Positions 44,090-54,317 of a stretch of 64,000 nt of DNA are shown here, in pieces. The position numbers and the translations under genes are program-made. The DNA comes from Azorhizobium doebereinerae UFLA1-100 (lineage in GTDB: Bacteria > Pseudomonadota > Alphaproteobacteria > Rhizobiales > Xanthobacteraceae), in assembly GCF_000473085.1 (NCBI RefSeq), contig NZ_AXBA01000015.1:106217-170216 (forward strand), written 5' to 3'. Under the pieces are notes generated by a model, which saw only the letters and a program-made list of their open reading frames with translations, was not told where the DNA came from and searched no databases. Positions within the stretch are counted from its first letter, which is position 1. Each line of letters starts with the position of its first letter.

Positions 44090-45381
44090 TTCCCTTCCAG
44101 CCGGATTTGCAGCAGGTAGGGCTCCACGGCGGCCAGCGTCCGGTCGAGCGCGCCGCCGAGCATTTCCACCGCGCGCCGGGCGGCGCGGGCGGTGTGGTCG
44201 TGGAAGCCGGGGCTCAGGAAGACGTCGAGGGCCGAGCGGACGATCTCCTCGGCCCCTTCCACCGGCACGGCGCCGAGATCGGCGTCCAGGCGGCCGTAGA
44301 CCGCGCCGAAGTTCCACACGTGCGGGCCGTGCAGCACGACGGTGCCGATCTTGGCCGCCTCGATGGGGTTCTGACCGCCGTGCCGCACCAGCGACCCGCC
44401 GAGAAACGCCACCGGCGCCAGCCGGTAGAACAGGCCGAGCTCGCCGATGGTATCGGCCACATAGAGTTCGGCCTCGGCGGGCGGCAGCGGCGTGCGGCTG
44501 CGCTGGGCGGCGGCAAGGCCGGCCCCCTCGGCCAGCGCCAGGATGTCGGCGCCGCGCTCGGGATGGCGGGGGGCGATGATGGTCAGGAGGTCGGGCAACC
44601 GCTGCCGCAACTGCTGGTGCGCCGCGATCACCACCTCATCCTCGCCGGGATGGGTGGAGGCGGCGAGCAGGATGGGGCGGTCGCCCACCGCCGCTTCCAG
44701 GCGCCCCAGCAGGGCCGGGTCGGCGGGCGGGGCGGGAACGTCGAACTTCAGGTTCCCCGCCACTTCCACGCGCGGCGCGCCGAGCGACTTGAAGCGGGCG
44801 CCGTCCTCCGGCGTCTGGGCAAGGCAGAGATCGACGCGGGAGAGCAGGGCGCGGGCGCTGCGCGGCAGGCGGCCCCAGCGCTCGGCGGACCGGCGCGACA
44901 GCCGCCCGTTGACCAGGACGACGGAGGTGCCGCGCCGGTCCAGCTCGGTCATCAGGTTCGGCCAGAGCTCCGATTCCGCCAGCAGCACGAGGTCCGGCTT
45001 CCAATGGGCGAGGAAGCGCCGCACGAAGGCCGGGGCATCCAGCGGGATGAACTGGTGGATCACGCCGCGCGCGGCCCGGCGCGAGGCGATCCGGCTGGAG
45101 GTCAGCGTGCCGGAGGTGAGGAGGATGTGGAAGCCGCGCCCCATCAGCCGGTCCACCAGCGGCAGCACGGAGACGATCTCGCCGACGCTGGCGCCATGCA
45201 CCCAGATCAGCGGGCCCTGGGGCCGCTCCAGCCGGGTGATGCCGCGCCGCTCGGACAGCCGGGCCGGGTCTTCCTTGCCCTTGGAAACGCGATACTTGAG
45301 CCACGCCGGGGCAAGAAGCGTCGCGGCCGCGGCGGCGCCGCGATAGATGCGCAGAGGGACCGGCAGCGGCCTCCCCTTCAT
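44086..45381 (-). CDS. waaA: 3-deoxy-D-manno-octulosonic acid transferase
   Basis: WaaA (KdtA) adds Kdo to lipid IVA at the inner membrane. The 431-residue glycosyltransferase has an N-terminal hydrophobic anchor, the catalytic HGASVGEIVSVLPLVDRL, LLAESELWPNLM, and the C-terminal nucleotide-binding GGSLVRHGGQNPIEAA. It lies between the DUF374 gene (4-base overlap) and lpxK (4-base overlap). Confidence 0.95.
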   Translation of the reverse strand: MKGRPLPVPLRIYRGAAAAATLLAPAWLKYRVSKGKEDPARLSERRGITRLERPQGPLIWVHGASVGEIVSVLPLVDRLMGRGFHILLTSGTLTSSRIASRRAARGVIHQFIPLDAPAFVRRFLAHWKPDLVLLAESELWPNLMTELDRRGTSVVLVNGRLSRRSAERWGRLPRSARALLSRVDLCLAQTPEDGARFKSLGAPRVEVAGNLKFDVPAPPADPALLGRLEAAVGDRPILLAASTHPGEDEVVIAAHQQLRQRLPDLLTIIAPRHPERGADILALAEGAGLAAAQRSRTPLPPAEAELYVADTIGELGLFYRLAPVAFLGGSLVRHGGQNPIEAAKIGTVVLHGPHVWNFGAVYGRLDADLGAVPVEGAEEIVRSALDVFLSPGFHDHTARAARRAVEMLGGALDRTLAAVEPYLLQIRLEGK

Positions 45382-46115
45382 TGCGGCGCCTCGGCGGGCG
45401 CCCGGCCCGCCACGAGCGCCGGCGCATGGCCCCGCCCGACCAGCGCCTCGGCCCGCGCCGTCGCCGCGTCGAGACGCTGCTGGAGCAATTGGCGCATGGC
45501 CTCCATGCCGGCGTCGTCCAGGTCGCGCGGCACCCAGATGGGCTCGGCGGCGACCGCCGCCCCGCGTCCGAACGGCAGGTTGAGGCTCGCCTTGTCCCAA
45601 CTCTTCAGGGTGATGCGGTTGCTGGTTGCCATGGCGATCGGAATGATGGGACGGCCGGAATGGCGGGCGATGACGATGACGCCCTTGCCCACGTGGCGAG
45701 CGATCTTCGGCACGTCCGCCGTCATCGCCACATTGATCCCCTGGGCGAGGGTGTCAATCATGGCATAGGTGGCCGAGACGCCGCCCTTGCGATGAAAATC
45801 CCGCGGCGAAGTGGCCCCGGAGCCGCGAATGGTGCCGACGCCGAGCTTTTCCGCCGCGATCGCGTTGATCTCGGCGTCAGCATGGCGGGAGATCAGCACC
45901 TTGGCCTTGTGGTGCGGCTTCATGACGAACGGCGTCAGGAAGTGCTGCCCGTGCCAGAAGGTCATGATCAGCGGCAGGTTGCCGTCGATGCGCTCATAGA
46001 TGTCGGCCGGCTCCACGACGAACCGGGTCGTCCGAGCGACGGCCTTGAAATAATACGCAAAAGCCGTGCCCAGGGCGACCTGGGCACCCCGGTTGGTCCG
46101 AATGCGACGCCACAT
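45378..46115 (-). CDS. DUF374 lysophospholipid/LPS acyltransferase-like protein
   Basis: This is a 245-residue DUF374 protein. Seen are the acyltransferase-like FWHGQHFLTPF and a SRHADAEINAIAAEKLGVGTIRGSGA block, then ADVPKIARHVGKGVIVIARHSGRPIIPIA. The family sits in LPS gene groups of many alphaproteobacteria, and this copy leads the waaA-lpxK operon. A role in trimming or acylating lipid A is likely, but the reaction is not established. The C-terminal 30 residues are Ala-rich and variable. Confidence 0.83.
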   Translation of the reverse strand: MWRRIRTNRGAQVALGTAFAYYFKAVARTTRFVVEPADIYERIDGNLPLIMTFWHGQHFLTPFVMKPHHKAKVLISRHADAEINAIAAEKLGVGTIRGSGATSPRDFHRKGGVSATYAMIDTLAQGINVAMTADVPKIARHVGKGVIVIARHSGRPIIPIAMATSNRITLKSWDKASLNLPFGRGAAVAAEPIWVPRDLDDAGMEAMRQLLQQRLDAATARAEALVGRGHAPALVAGRAPAEAPQ

Positions 46116-46134
46116 GTGTCGAGATTTCCGTCCG

Positions 46135-46377
46135 TCAGTGCCCGCCGGCGGTGTCCGTGTCGGGGTCGAGCAGCCGATGCAGATGGACGACGAAATAGCG
46201 CATCATCGCATTGTCGACCGTCATCTGGGCCTTGCCGCGCCAAGCGGCCACCGCGCTCGCATAGTCGGGATAGACGCCGACGATGTCGAGCTGGCTCAGG
46301 TCCTTGAACTCCACCGAGCCCAGTTCCTTCAGTTCCCCACCGAATACGAGGTGGGGCAGTTGCTTGCGTTCAGTCAT
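46135..46377 (-). CDS. DUF4170 family protein
   Basis: This 80-residue soluble protein carries the DUF4170 core (HLVFGGELKEL, DIVGVYPDYASAVAAWRGKAQMTVDNAMMRYFVVHLHRLLDP). The family is restricted to alphaproteobacteria and often lies beside the DUF374 gene, as here (19-base gap). The function is unknown. Confidence 0.82.
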   Translation of the reverse strand: MTERKQLPHLVFGGELKELGSVEFKDLSQLDIVGVYPDYASAVAAWRGKAQMTVDNAMMRYFVVHLHRLLDPDTDTAGGH

Positions 46378-46425
46378 TGTCGTCCGATCCCGGAGCAGGC
46401 CAGTACAACGAGGCGTGAAGAGAAA

Positions 46426-47265
46426 TCACGGCGTTCCGCCGGCGCCCGCACGCGCCGCGGCAAGAACTGTGCTGTGCAGCGCGCGCCCGGTGGAAACCAG
46501 GGCGCCGTGCCGCGGCACCGTAGCATTATAGGTCAGTGGTCTTCCATCCAGGCCGGACAGAATCCCGTGGGCTTCGTGGACCAGCAGATCGGCCGCCGCA
46601 AGATCCCAATCGTGGGCATTGCTGGTGGCGAGCGCCACGTCAAGCTCGGCCGTGGCCACCCGGGCGATCCGCAAGGCAAGCGACCGCACGCGTGGCTGGC
46701 GCTGGATCGCCGCGTAATGTGCCAGATGGTCCACCGCCGTGGCCGGCCCGGACACGGTGGCTCCGTCCAGATCCGTGCGCGCCCCGGCGCGCAGGGGCAG
46801 CCCGTTGCGCCTGGCGCCCTGGCCGACGGCGGCCACGAACAGTTCGTTGGTGGCGGGCGCGAACAGGGCGGCCGCGATCGGCCGTCCGGCCTCCACGAGA
46901 GCGGCGGAAACCGACCAGTCCGGCGCTCCGGCCATGAAGGCGCGAGTGCCGTCGATGGGGTCCACCACCCACACCCGCGTGCGCGCCAGGCGATCCGCGC
47001 TGTCGGCGGTCTCCTCGGAGAGCCAGCCATAGTCCGGCGCCAGCGCCGTCAGCCGCTCGTTCAGAAAACGGTCGACGGCGATGTCCGCCTCGGTGACCGG
47101 GGAATCGTTGTTCTTCGTCCAGGACGCCACTTTGCCGGACCGGAACATGGCGAGCGCCACGGCTCCGGCAGCGGTCACCGCATCGGCCAGATGCCGCGCG
47201 GCCGCCTCCGGCGCGTCGATGGACGACAGGCCGGCGCGGGGCAGGGACGGGTCTTGGGAAATCAT
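46426..47265 (-). CDS. cysQ: Inositol monophosphatase family protein, CysQ-like
   Basis: This is a 279-residue metal-dependent phosphatase. Motifs are SPVTEADIAVDRFL, EET, WVVDPIDGTRAFMAG and the second metal-site WDLAAADLLVHEAHG. The sequence is closest to 3'(2'),5'-bisphosphate nucleotidases, which recycle PAP, but inositol phosphatase activity cannot be excluded. The ATG at 47265 is preferred. It lies upstream of the DUF4170-DUF374-waaA-lpxK group, and a role in that operon is not obvious. Confidence 0.85.
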   Translation of the reverse strand: MISQDPSLPRAGLSSIDAPEAAARHLADAVTAAGAVALAMFRSGKVASWTKNNDSPVTEADIAVDRFLNERLTALAPDYGWLSEETADSADRLARTRVWVVDPIDGTRAFMAGAPDWSVSAALVEAGRPIAAALFAPATNELFVAAVGQGARRNGLPLRAGARTDLDGATVSGPATAVDHLAHYAAIQRQPRVRSLALRIARVATAELDVALATSNAHDWDLAAADLLVHEAHGILSGLDGRPLTYNATVPRHGALVSTGRALHSTVLAAARAGAGGTP

Positions 47266-47323
47266 GCGCAGCCCATAGGCGCCCCGGTGGCCCGAGGCAA
47301 GGCGACATGTCTCCATATCGGCA

Positions 47324-48304
47324 TCAGGACAGCCAAATGGACGCGAGATGCTGGCCGATGGCGTCCAGGGAGAGGCCGGCAAACAGAATCAGGCCGGCGT
47401 CGCGGTTGGATTTGAAGATGGCGAGGCAAAGCGCCGGATCGTCGATGTCGAGCCGCTTCACCTGCCCGTGCAGGTGATAGGCAAACGCCATCAGCCCGAT
47501 CCAGGCCAGAATGCCGGATCCTGCCCCGAGCAGGGCCATGGCGAACAGGATGACGGTGGCGGTGTAGCACAGGGCCAGCGCCAGCCAACTCGCCTGCCCG
47601 AACAGCAAAGCGGTGGAGCGCACGCCGACGATGGCGTCGTCCTCGCGGTCCTGATGGGCATAGATGGTGTCGTAGGCGAACACCCAGCACACCGAGCCGG
47701 CGAACAGCAGCAGCGCCGGGTCGTCGATGCTGCGGAACACGCTGGCCCAGCCCATGAGCGCGCCCCAGGAGAAAGCGATGCCCAGCACCGCCTGCGGCAC
47801 CGAGGTGATGCGCTTCATCAACGGGTAGATGGCGACGACGCCGAGCGAGGCGAGGCCGGTGATCACCGCGAAGCGCGGAAGCGACAGCAGGACGGCAAGC
47901 CCGATGAGCGCCTGGAACACCAGGAAGGCAAAGGCTGCGGGCACGCTCACCGCGCCGCTGGCGATGGGGCGGCTCTGGGTCCGTGCCACCATGCGGTCGA
48001 TCTTGCGGTCGAGGATGTCGTTCCAGGTGCAGCCGGCGCCGCGCATGGCGACCGCGCCGATGGCGAACAGAATCAGCAGCCGGGGGTCAGGGAACGGCTG
48101 GCGCGCGGCGCCCGCCGCGAGCGCCGTGGACCACCAGCACGGCAGCAGCAGCAGCCAACTGCCGATGGGGCGGTCGAGGCGCGCGAGTTGGAGGTAGGGG
48201 CGAACCTTCGGTGGCGCGTAACGATCGACCCAGTTGCCCGCGGGCGCATCGGCCACGGCCGAAAGCGCAGGGCCTTCCATCGCGTCCCTCAGATCCCCGT
48301 TCAC
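47324..48304 (-). CDS. ubiA: 4-hydroxybenzoate polyprenyltransferase
   Basis: UbiA attaches the polyprenyl chain to 4-hydroxybenzoate in ubiquinone synthesis. The 326-residue membrane enzyme has both Asp-rich sites: NDILDRKIDRMVARTQSRP and YAHQDREDDAIVGVRSTALLFG, with about eight hydrophobic segments. The start is a GTG overlapping the preceding stop (GTGA). An ATG eight codons later (48280) is possible. Confidence 0.94.
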   Translation of the reverse strand: MNGDLRDAMEGPALSAVADAPAGNWVDRYAPPKVRPYLQLARLDRPIGSWLLLLPCWWSTALAAGAARQPFPDPRLLILFAIGAVAMRGAGCTWNDILDRKIDRMVARTQSRPIASGAVSVPAAFAFLVFQALIGLAVLLSLPRFAVITGLASLGVVAIYPLMKRITSVPQAVLGIAFSWGALMGWASVFRSIDDPALLLFAGSVCWVFAYDTIYAHQDREDDAIVGVRSTALLFGQASWLALALCYTATVILFAMALLGAGSGILAWIGLMAFAYHLHGQVKRLDIDDPALCLAIFKSNRDAGLILFAGLSLDAIGQHLASIWLS

Positions 48305-48813
48305 TTTGACAGCGCGTTTCCGGTGAGGGTGTCGAACACCCCGCCGCGATTGCTGCTCTCACCCGGCACATAGCCGGTGGTCACGCCGAGCGCCTGGGAG
48401 AGGCTGCCCTGCGGCGGCGGCTTGACCGCGCCGCCTCCGCCCGCCTCGCCGCCATTGGCGGCAGCCTGGCAGACCTTGTCGCGCAGCGCGGCGGTCTTCT
48501 GGTTGTTGGCGAGCGCCGACTGCACCGTCTCCGGCGGGATCTGGCACCAGTCCTTGTTGTCCTGCAGGTACTTGGCCGCCTTGGATTCCGCCGCCGTGAA
48601 GTTGCGGAACAGCGGGCAGAGCTCCTGCGGGCCGACCTTGGCCTTGCCGGCGGCCTGCAGGGCCTTGCCCTTGGCTTCCATGTCGGCGCGCAGCGCCATG
48701 AAGTCGGATTGGCAGTCGGCAAGGGCCGGGACCGCACCGGCCGTGCAGAGCGCGAGGGCGAGGCCGAAGGCGATCGAGCCCTTGAAGCGCGGCGAATGAG
48801 TGATCCGGGACAT
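48301..48813 (-). CDS. Small secreted protein with four cysteines, unknown function
   Basis: The 170-residue protein has a signal peptide (IAFGLALALCTAGAVPALA, cleavage near residue 33) and a mature helical domain with four Cys in the contexts ADCQSDF, ELCPLFRNF, DWCQIPPE and KVCQAAANG, which could form two disulfides in the periplasm. The tail is Gly/Pro-rich. Similar proteins occur in other Hyphomicrobiales; the function is unknown. The ATG at 48813 is used; an in-frame TTG 13 codons upstream has no support. It overlaps ubiA by four bases. Confidence 0.75.
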   Translation of the reverse strand: MSRITHSPRFKGSIAFGLALALCTAGAVPALADCQSDFMALRADMEAKGKALQAAGKAKVGPQELCPLFRNFTAAESKAAKYLQDNKDWCQIPPETVQSALANNQKTAALRDKVCQAAANGGEAGGGGAVKPPPQGSLSQALGVTTGYVPGESSNRGGVFDTLTGNALSK

Positions 48814-48998
48814 GTCCAGTTCCGCTACGTCGGTGATGGCGTTTCCTAACAAAGACCTGACTGTTGGGGCAATATCGGGGCAACGGGAAGATACGCGAGC
48901 GGCGCTGATGCCGCATGTAAAAAAGCGCGCGGGAATGCCTTGACGGAGATTTCGTCAGTGGGTACGTTCGCGCAACTTTTGAAAGGGTGACTGCGCAC

Positions 48999-49055
48999 AT
49001 GCGCAACTTCGTTATCATTCTTGTACGCAGGAGCGCCACCGTCACGACGGCCTGA
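48999..49055 (+). CDS. ilv leader peptide (attenuation control)
   Basis: This short frame codes MRNFVIILVRRSATVTTA and stops at 49055. The run Val-Ile-Ile-Leu-Val contains exactly the amino acids made by the downstream operon, the hallmark of a leader peptide for ribosome-mediated attenuation. AAAGGG lies about 11 bases before the ATG. A terminator hairpin follows at 49084-49110, and ilvB starts at 49192. The genes after it make the same amino acids, which supports the call strongly. Confidence 0.85.
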   Translation: MRNFVIILVRRSATVTTA

Positions 49056-49110
49056 GGGTCGTCGGAAGGGACGAGTGGCGCGTGACGAGGGGCCTTCGGG
49101 CCCCTTCGTC
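49044..49110 (+). terminator. ilvBNC attenuator hairpin
   Basis: The terminator arm pairs 49084-49094 (GACGAGGGGCC) with 49099-49110 around a TTCG loop, with one bulged T, followed by a T-rich stretch (TCGTTTCT). An earlier, weaker hairpin pairs ACGAC (49044-49048) with GTCGT (49058-49062) across the leader stop codon and may be the pause structure. An exact antiterminator pairing is not worked out. Confidence 0.75.
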
Positions 49111-49191
49111 GTTTCTGAGGTTCGAGAATTCCGAAGGTTCAAGGGCGGCCGGAGGCGCAGGATGCGCCAAGGGCAGCAAGGAGCAGATGAG

Positions 49192-50952
49192 ATGAGCAAG
49201 GAGATGACCGGCGCCGAGATGGTGATCCAGGCGCTTGCCGACCAGGGGGTCGATCACCTGTTCGGCTATCCCGGCGGCGCCGTGCTGCCGATCTATGATG
49301 CGCTGTTCCACCAGAACCGGATCGAGCACATCCTGGTGCGCCACGAGCAGGCGGCGGTCCATTCGGCCGAAGGCTACGCGCGCTCGTCCGGCAAGGTCGG
49401 CGTGGTCCTCGTCACCTCCGGCCCCGGCGCCACCAATGCGGTGACCGGCCTGACCGACGCGCTGATGGACTCGATCCCGATCGTCTGCATCACCGGCCAG
49501 GTCGCCACCCACCTGATCGGCAACGACGCGTTCCAGGAATGCGACACGGTCGGCATCACCCGGCCCTGCACCAAGCACAATTACCTGGTGCGCGACGTCA
49601 ACGACCTCGCGCGCGTGCTGCACGAAGCCTTCTACGTGGCGCAGAACGGTCGGCCCGGCCCGGTCGTCGTCGACATCCCGAAGGACGTCCAGTTCGCCAA
49701 GGGCACCTACGTCGGCCGCGAGAATATCGAACACAAGACCTACAAGCCGAAGCTGGTGGGCGATGCCGACAAGATCCAGCAGGCGGTGGACATGATCGCC
49801 GGCGCCAAGCGCCCGATCTTCTATACCGGCGGCGGCGTCATCAATTCCGGCCCGGCGGCGAGCCGCGCCCTGCGCGAGCTGGCCCGCCTTACCGGCGTTC
49901 CGGTCACCTCCACGCTGATGGGCCTCGGCGCCTTTCCGGCGGCGAACGGCCAGTGGCTGGGCATGCTGGGCATGCACGGCACCTATGAGGCCAACATGAC
50001 CATGCACGGCTGCGACGTCATGGTCTGCATCGGCGCGCGCTTCGACGACCGAATTACCGGGCGGCTGGACGCCTTCTCGCCCGGCTCGAAGAAGATCCAC
50101 ATCGACATCGACCCCTCGTCCATCAACAAGAACGTCAAGGTGGACCTGCCCATCATCGGCGATTGCGCCAAGGTGCTGGACGCCATGCTGGCCGCCTGGA
50201 AGAGCCAGGACCGGCATATCGACCGCGCCGCGCTGGACGACTGGTGGAAGCAGATCGACCGCTGGCGCGGGCGCAATTCGCTCGCCTACCGGCTGCTGCC
50301 GGACACCATCAAGCCGCAGCAGGCCATCGAGCGGCTCTATGCGGCGACCAAGGACAGGGACGTCTACATCTCCACCGAAGTCGGCCAGCACCAGATGTGG
50401 GCGGCGCAGTTCTTCCGCTTCGAGGAGCCCAACCGCTGGCTGACCTCCGGCGGCCTCGGCACCATGGGCTACGGCCTGCCGGCCGCCATCGGCGCGCAGA
50501 TCGCCCATCCCGAGGCGCTGTGCGTCGATATCGCCGGCGAAGCCTCGATCCTGATGAACATGCAGGAGATGTCCACGGCGGTGCAGTTCAACCTGCCGGT
50601 GAAGATCTTCATCCTGAACAACCGTTACATGGGCATGGTGCGCCAGTGGCAGGAGCTGCTGCATGGCGGGCGCTACTCGCATTCCTATTCGGAAGCGCTG
50701 CCGGACTTCGTGAAGCTTGCGGACGCCTATGGTGGCGTCGGCATCCGCTGCGAGAAGCCGGGCGACCTCGACGGGGCGATCCAGGAGATGATCAACATCA
50801 AGCGCCCGGTGATCTTCGACTGCATCGTGGACCAGCAGGAGAACTGCTTCCCCATGATCCCGTCGGGCCGTGCCCACAACGAGATGATCCTCGGCGACAT
50901 GGCCGTGGACCTCGACGAGGCCATCACCGACGAAGGCAAGATGCTGGTGTGA
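49192..50952 (+). CDS. ilvB: Acetolactate synthase large subunit
   Basis: AHAS condenses two pyruvates, or pyruvate and 2-ketobutyrate, as the first common step of valine, leucine and isoleucine synthesis. The 586-residue thiamine-diphosphate enzyme starts at the ATG with AAGGAG 8 bases upstream. Seen are GYPGGAVLPIYDALF, RHEQAAVHSAEGYAR with the catalytic Glu region, GPGATNAVTG, GARFDDRITG, and the cofactor motif GEASILMNMQEMSTAVQ...ILNN. In the cofactor motif the usual GDG/GDA Asp is Glu (residue 450). It is the first gene of ilvB-ilvN-ilvC. Confidence 0.96.
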   Translation: MSKEMTGAEMVIQALADQGVDHLFGYPGGAVLPIYDALFHQNRIEHILVRHEQAAVHSAEGYARSSGKVGVVLVTSGPGATNAVTGLTDALMDSIPIVCITGQVATHLIGNDAFQECDTVGITRPCTKHNYLVRDVNDLARVLHEAFYVAQNGRPGPVVVDIPKDVQFAKGTYVGRENIEHKTYKPKLVGDADKIQQAVDMIAGAKRPIFYTGGGVINSGPAASRALRELARLTGVPVTSTLMGLGAFPAANGQWLGMLGMHGTYEANMTMHGCDVMVCIGARFDDRITGRLDAFSPGSKKIHIDIDPSSINKNVKVDLPIIGDCAKVLDAMLAAWKSQDRHIDRAALDDWWKQIDRWRGRNSLAYRLLPDTIKPQQAIERLYAATKDRDVYISTEVGQHQMWAAQFFRFEEPNRWLTSGGLGTMGYGLPAAIGAQIAHPEALCVDIAGEASILMNMQEMSTAVQFNLPVKIFILNNRYMGMVRQWQELLHGGRYSHSYSEALPDFVKLADAYGGVGIRCEKPGDLDGAIQEMINIKRPVIFDCIVDQQENCFPMIPSGRAHNEMILGDMAVDLDEAITDEGKMLV

Positions 50953-51043
50953 CCTCATGCCGGCCGCGCAGCGCGCGGCCGGTCGCCACCATCCGCCGGC
51001 GCCGCAAGCTCCCTTTTCTCGCCGTCCTCGCAGAGACCTCTTC

Positions 51044-52652
<1,609 letters not shown>

Positions 52653-52678
52653 GCCGCCGCGAAGGCTGTCGGCTTTCG

Positions 52679-52711
52679 GCCCGCCGTCCCTTCGGGGGCG
52701 GCGGGCTTTTT
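52679..52711 (+). terminator. Intrinsic terminator after ilvC
   Basis: A 12-bp stem (GCCCGCCGTCCC with GGGGCGGCGGGC, one G-T pair) with TTCG loop is followed by five T. Confidence 0.92.
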
Positions 52712-52780
52712 CGTGCGGGCCGGGACATGGCGGCTGTCATCCGGACGGTCTGCGTCTATCCTGGCGCAGGAGGTGCCTTA

Positions 52781-53182
52781 ATGCCGGATGCCACAGACAC
52801 CACGCCCAGCCTTTTCCTGCGCCTGGATTTCGGCGACGGGCGCCGCCTCGGCCCGGGCAAGATCGCCCTCCTGGAGGCCATCGGTGTCCACGGCTCCATC
52901 CTGTCGGCCGCGAAGGCTGTCGGCATGAGCTACCGCAGGGCGTGGCTGCTCATGGACGAACTCGACCGCATGTTCGAGGAGACGGTCATCGTTACCCATC
53001 CCGGCCGGCGCGGCAGCGGCACCGACGTGACGCCCTTCGGGCACCGGCTGATCGCACTCTATCGGGCGATGGAGCGCCAGAGCGCGCGCGCGACCGAGGC
53101 ATCGGTGCGGGAACTCAGCCGTTCCCTCGCGAAGGACGATCGGTCCCGACAAGACGCAGAGCCGGAGCCGAAGGCGGGCTGA
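52781..53182 (+). CDS. ModE-like winged-helix regulator, DNA-binding domain only
   Basis: The 133-residue protein has the ModE N-terminal fold: LRLDFGDGRRLGPGKIALLEAIGVHGSILSAAKAVGMSYRRAWLLMDELD is the helix-turn-helix, with the wing at HPGRRGSGTDVTPFG. The C-terminal molybdate-binding TOBE pair of E. coli ModE is missing, as in many short alphaproteobacterial forms. CAGGAGG precedes the ATG. Its 3' end overlaps the 3' end of modC, on the other strand, by 68 bases. Likely regulator of modABC, but how it senses molybdate is open. Confidence 0.85.
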   Translation: MPDATDTTPSLFLRLDFGDGRRLGPGKIALLEAIGVHGSILSAAKAVGMSYRRAWLLMDELDRMFEETVIVTHPGRRGSGTDVTPFGHRLIALYRAMERQSARATEASVRELSRSLAKDDRSRQDAEPEPKAG

Positions 53183-54317
53183 CGGCGGCAGGCAGGTCGG
53201 CCGCAGGAGCCTCGCCCGGTGCCGGTGTGTCGAACAGCGGCGAGCGGGCATCCACCGCCACCGCCTTGATCATCACCCAGGCCGGCATCCCCGGTTCGAG
53301 CGCCAAGCGCTCGACGCTCTCCTTGGTGACCAGGGCGCGCAACGTGGCATGGCCGAGATCGACCCCCACGTCCGCATAGGGGCCTTCCTCCCGCCGGATG
53401 TCGCTGACCTTGCCCGCGAGGCGGTTGGTGACGGAGACATCCATGGGGCGGGAGAGGGAGAGGGCCACGTCGCGGGACCGCACCCGCGCCCGAGCCGGCG
53501 TGCCCACCGGCAGATCCACGAGCGGCACCCGCAGCTCGCCATCCTGGAACGCCAGGGTGGAGAGCGCATAGGCCGGGTCATGGGCCTTCACGGTGCAGTC
53601 GAGGATGGTGCCTAGATCGAACCGCCCGATCACGGGCAGGAGTTCCGGCCGGGACATCACCTCTGCCACCGGCCCGGCCGCGACCACCTGGCCGTCGGCC
53701 ATCGCCACCGCCATGTCGGACAGGCGCAGCACCTCCTCCAGCGAATGGCTCACATAGAGAATCGGCAGCTTCAGTTCGTCCCGCAGCCGTTCGAGATAGG
53801 GCAGGATTTCCGCCTTGCGCTGGTCGTCGAGCGCCGCCAGCGGCTCGTCCATCAGCAGCAGGCGCGGCTGCGCCAGGAGCGCGCGGCCGATGGCGACGCG
53901 CTGGCGCTCGCCGCCCGAGAGCGTGTGCGGCCGGCGCTTGAGCAGGTGGCCGATGCCGAGCATGCCCACCACCGCGTCGAAGCCGATGCGCCGCTCGGCG
54001 CCGGCCCGGCGCTCGCCGTAGCGCAGATTGTTTTCCACCCCCATGTGCGGGAACAGCCGGGCGTCCTGGAAGACATAACCCACCCGCCGCCGCTCCATGG
54101 GCAACTCGGTGCGGCTGGCCGAATCGAAGAACACCGCGTCGCCCACCCGGATGATCCCGCTGTCGGGGCGCACGGTGCCGGCCACCATGTGGATGATGGT
54201 GCTTTTTCCCGCTCCGGACCGGCCGAACAGCGCGGTGACGCCCCGACCGGGCGCGGAAAAGCGGGCTGTCAGGGTGAAGCTGGAGGAGCGCGTGAGCGTG
54301 ACGTCGATCTCGATCAT
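53115..54317 (-). CDS. modC: Molybdate ABC transporter ATP-binding protein
   Basis: This is a 400-residue ATPase. Walker A FGRSGAGKSTIIHMVAG, signature LSGGERQRVAIGRAL and Walker B LLLMDEPLAALD are present. A C-terminal TOBE domain (about 295-360) binds oxyanion and marks ModC. The tail of about 35 residues is Ala/Pro-rich and overlaps the modE-like gene. The start overlaps the modB stop by four bases. Confidence 0.95.
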   Translation of the reverse strand: MIEIDVTLTRSSSFTLTARFSAPGRGVTALFGRSGAGKSTIIHMVAGTVRPDSGIIRVGDAVFFDSASRTELPMERRRVGYVFQDARLFPHMGVENNLRYGERRAGAERRIGFDAVVGMLGIGHLLKRRPHTLSGGERQRVAIGRALLAQPRLLLMDEPLAALDDQRKAEILPYLERLRDELKLPILYVSHSLEEVLRLSDMAVAMADGQVVAAGPVAEVMSRPELLPVIGRFDLGTILDCTVKAHDPAYALSTLAFQDGELRVPLVDLPVGTPARARVRSRDVALSLSRPMDVSVTNRLAGKVSDIRREEGPYADVGVDLGHATLRALVTKESVERLALEPGMPAWVMIKAVAVDARSPLFDTPAPGEAPAADLPAAVSPPSAPALRLVGTDRPSRGNG

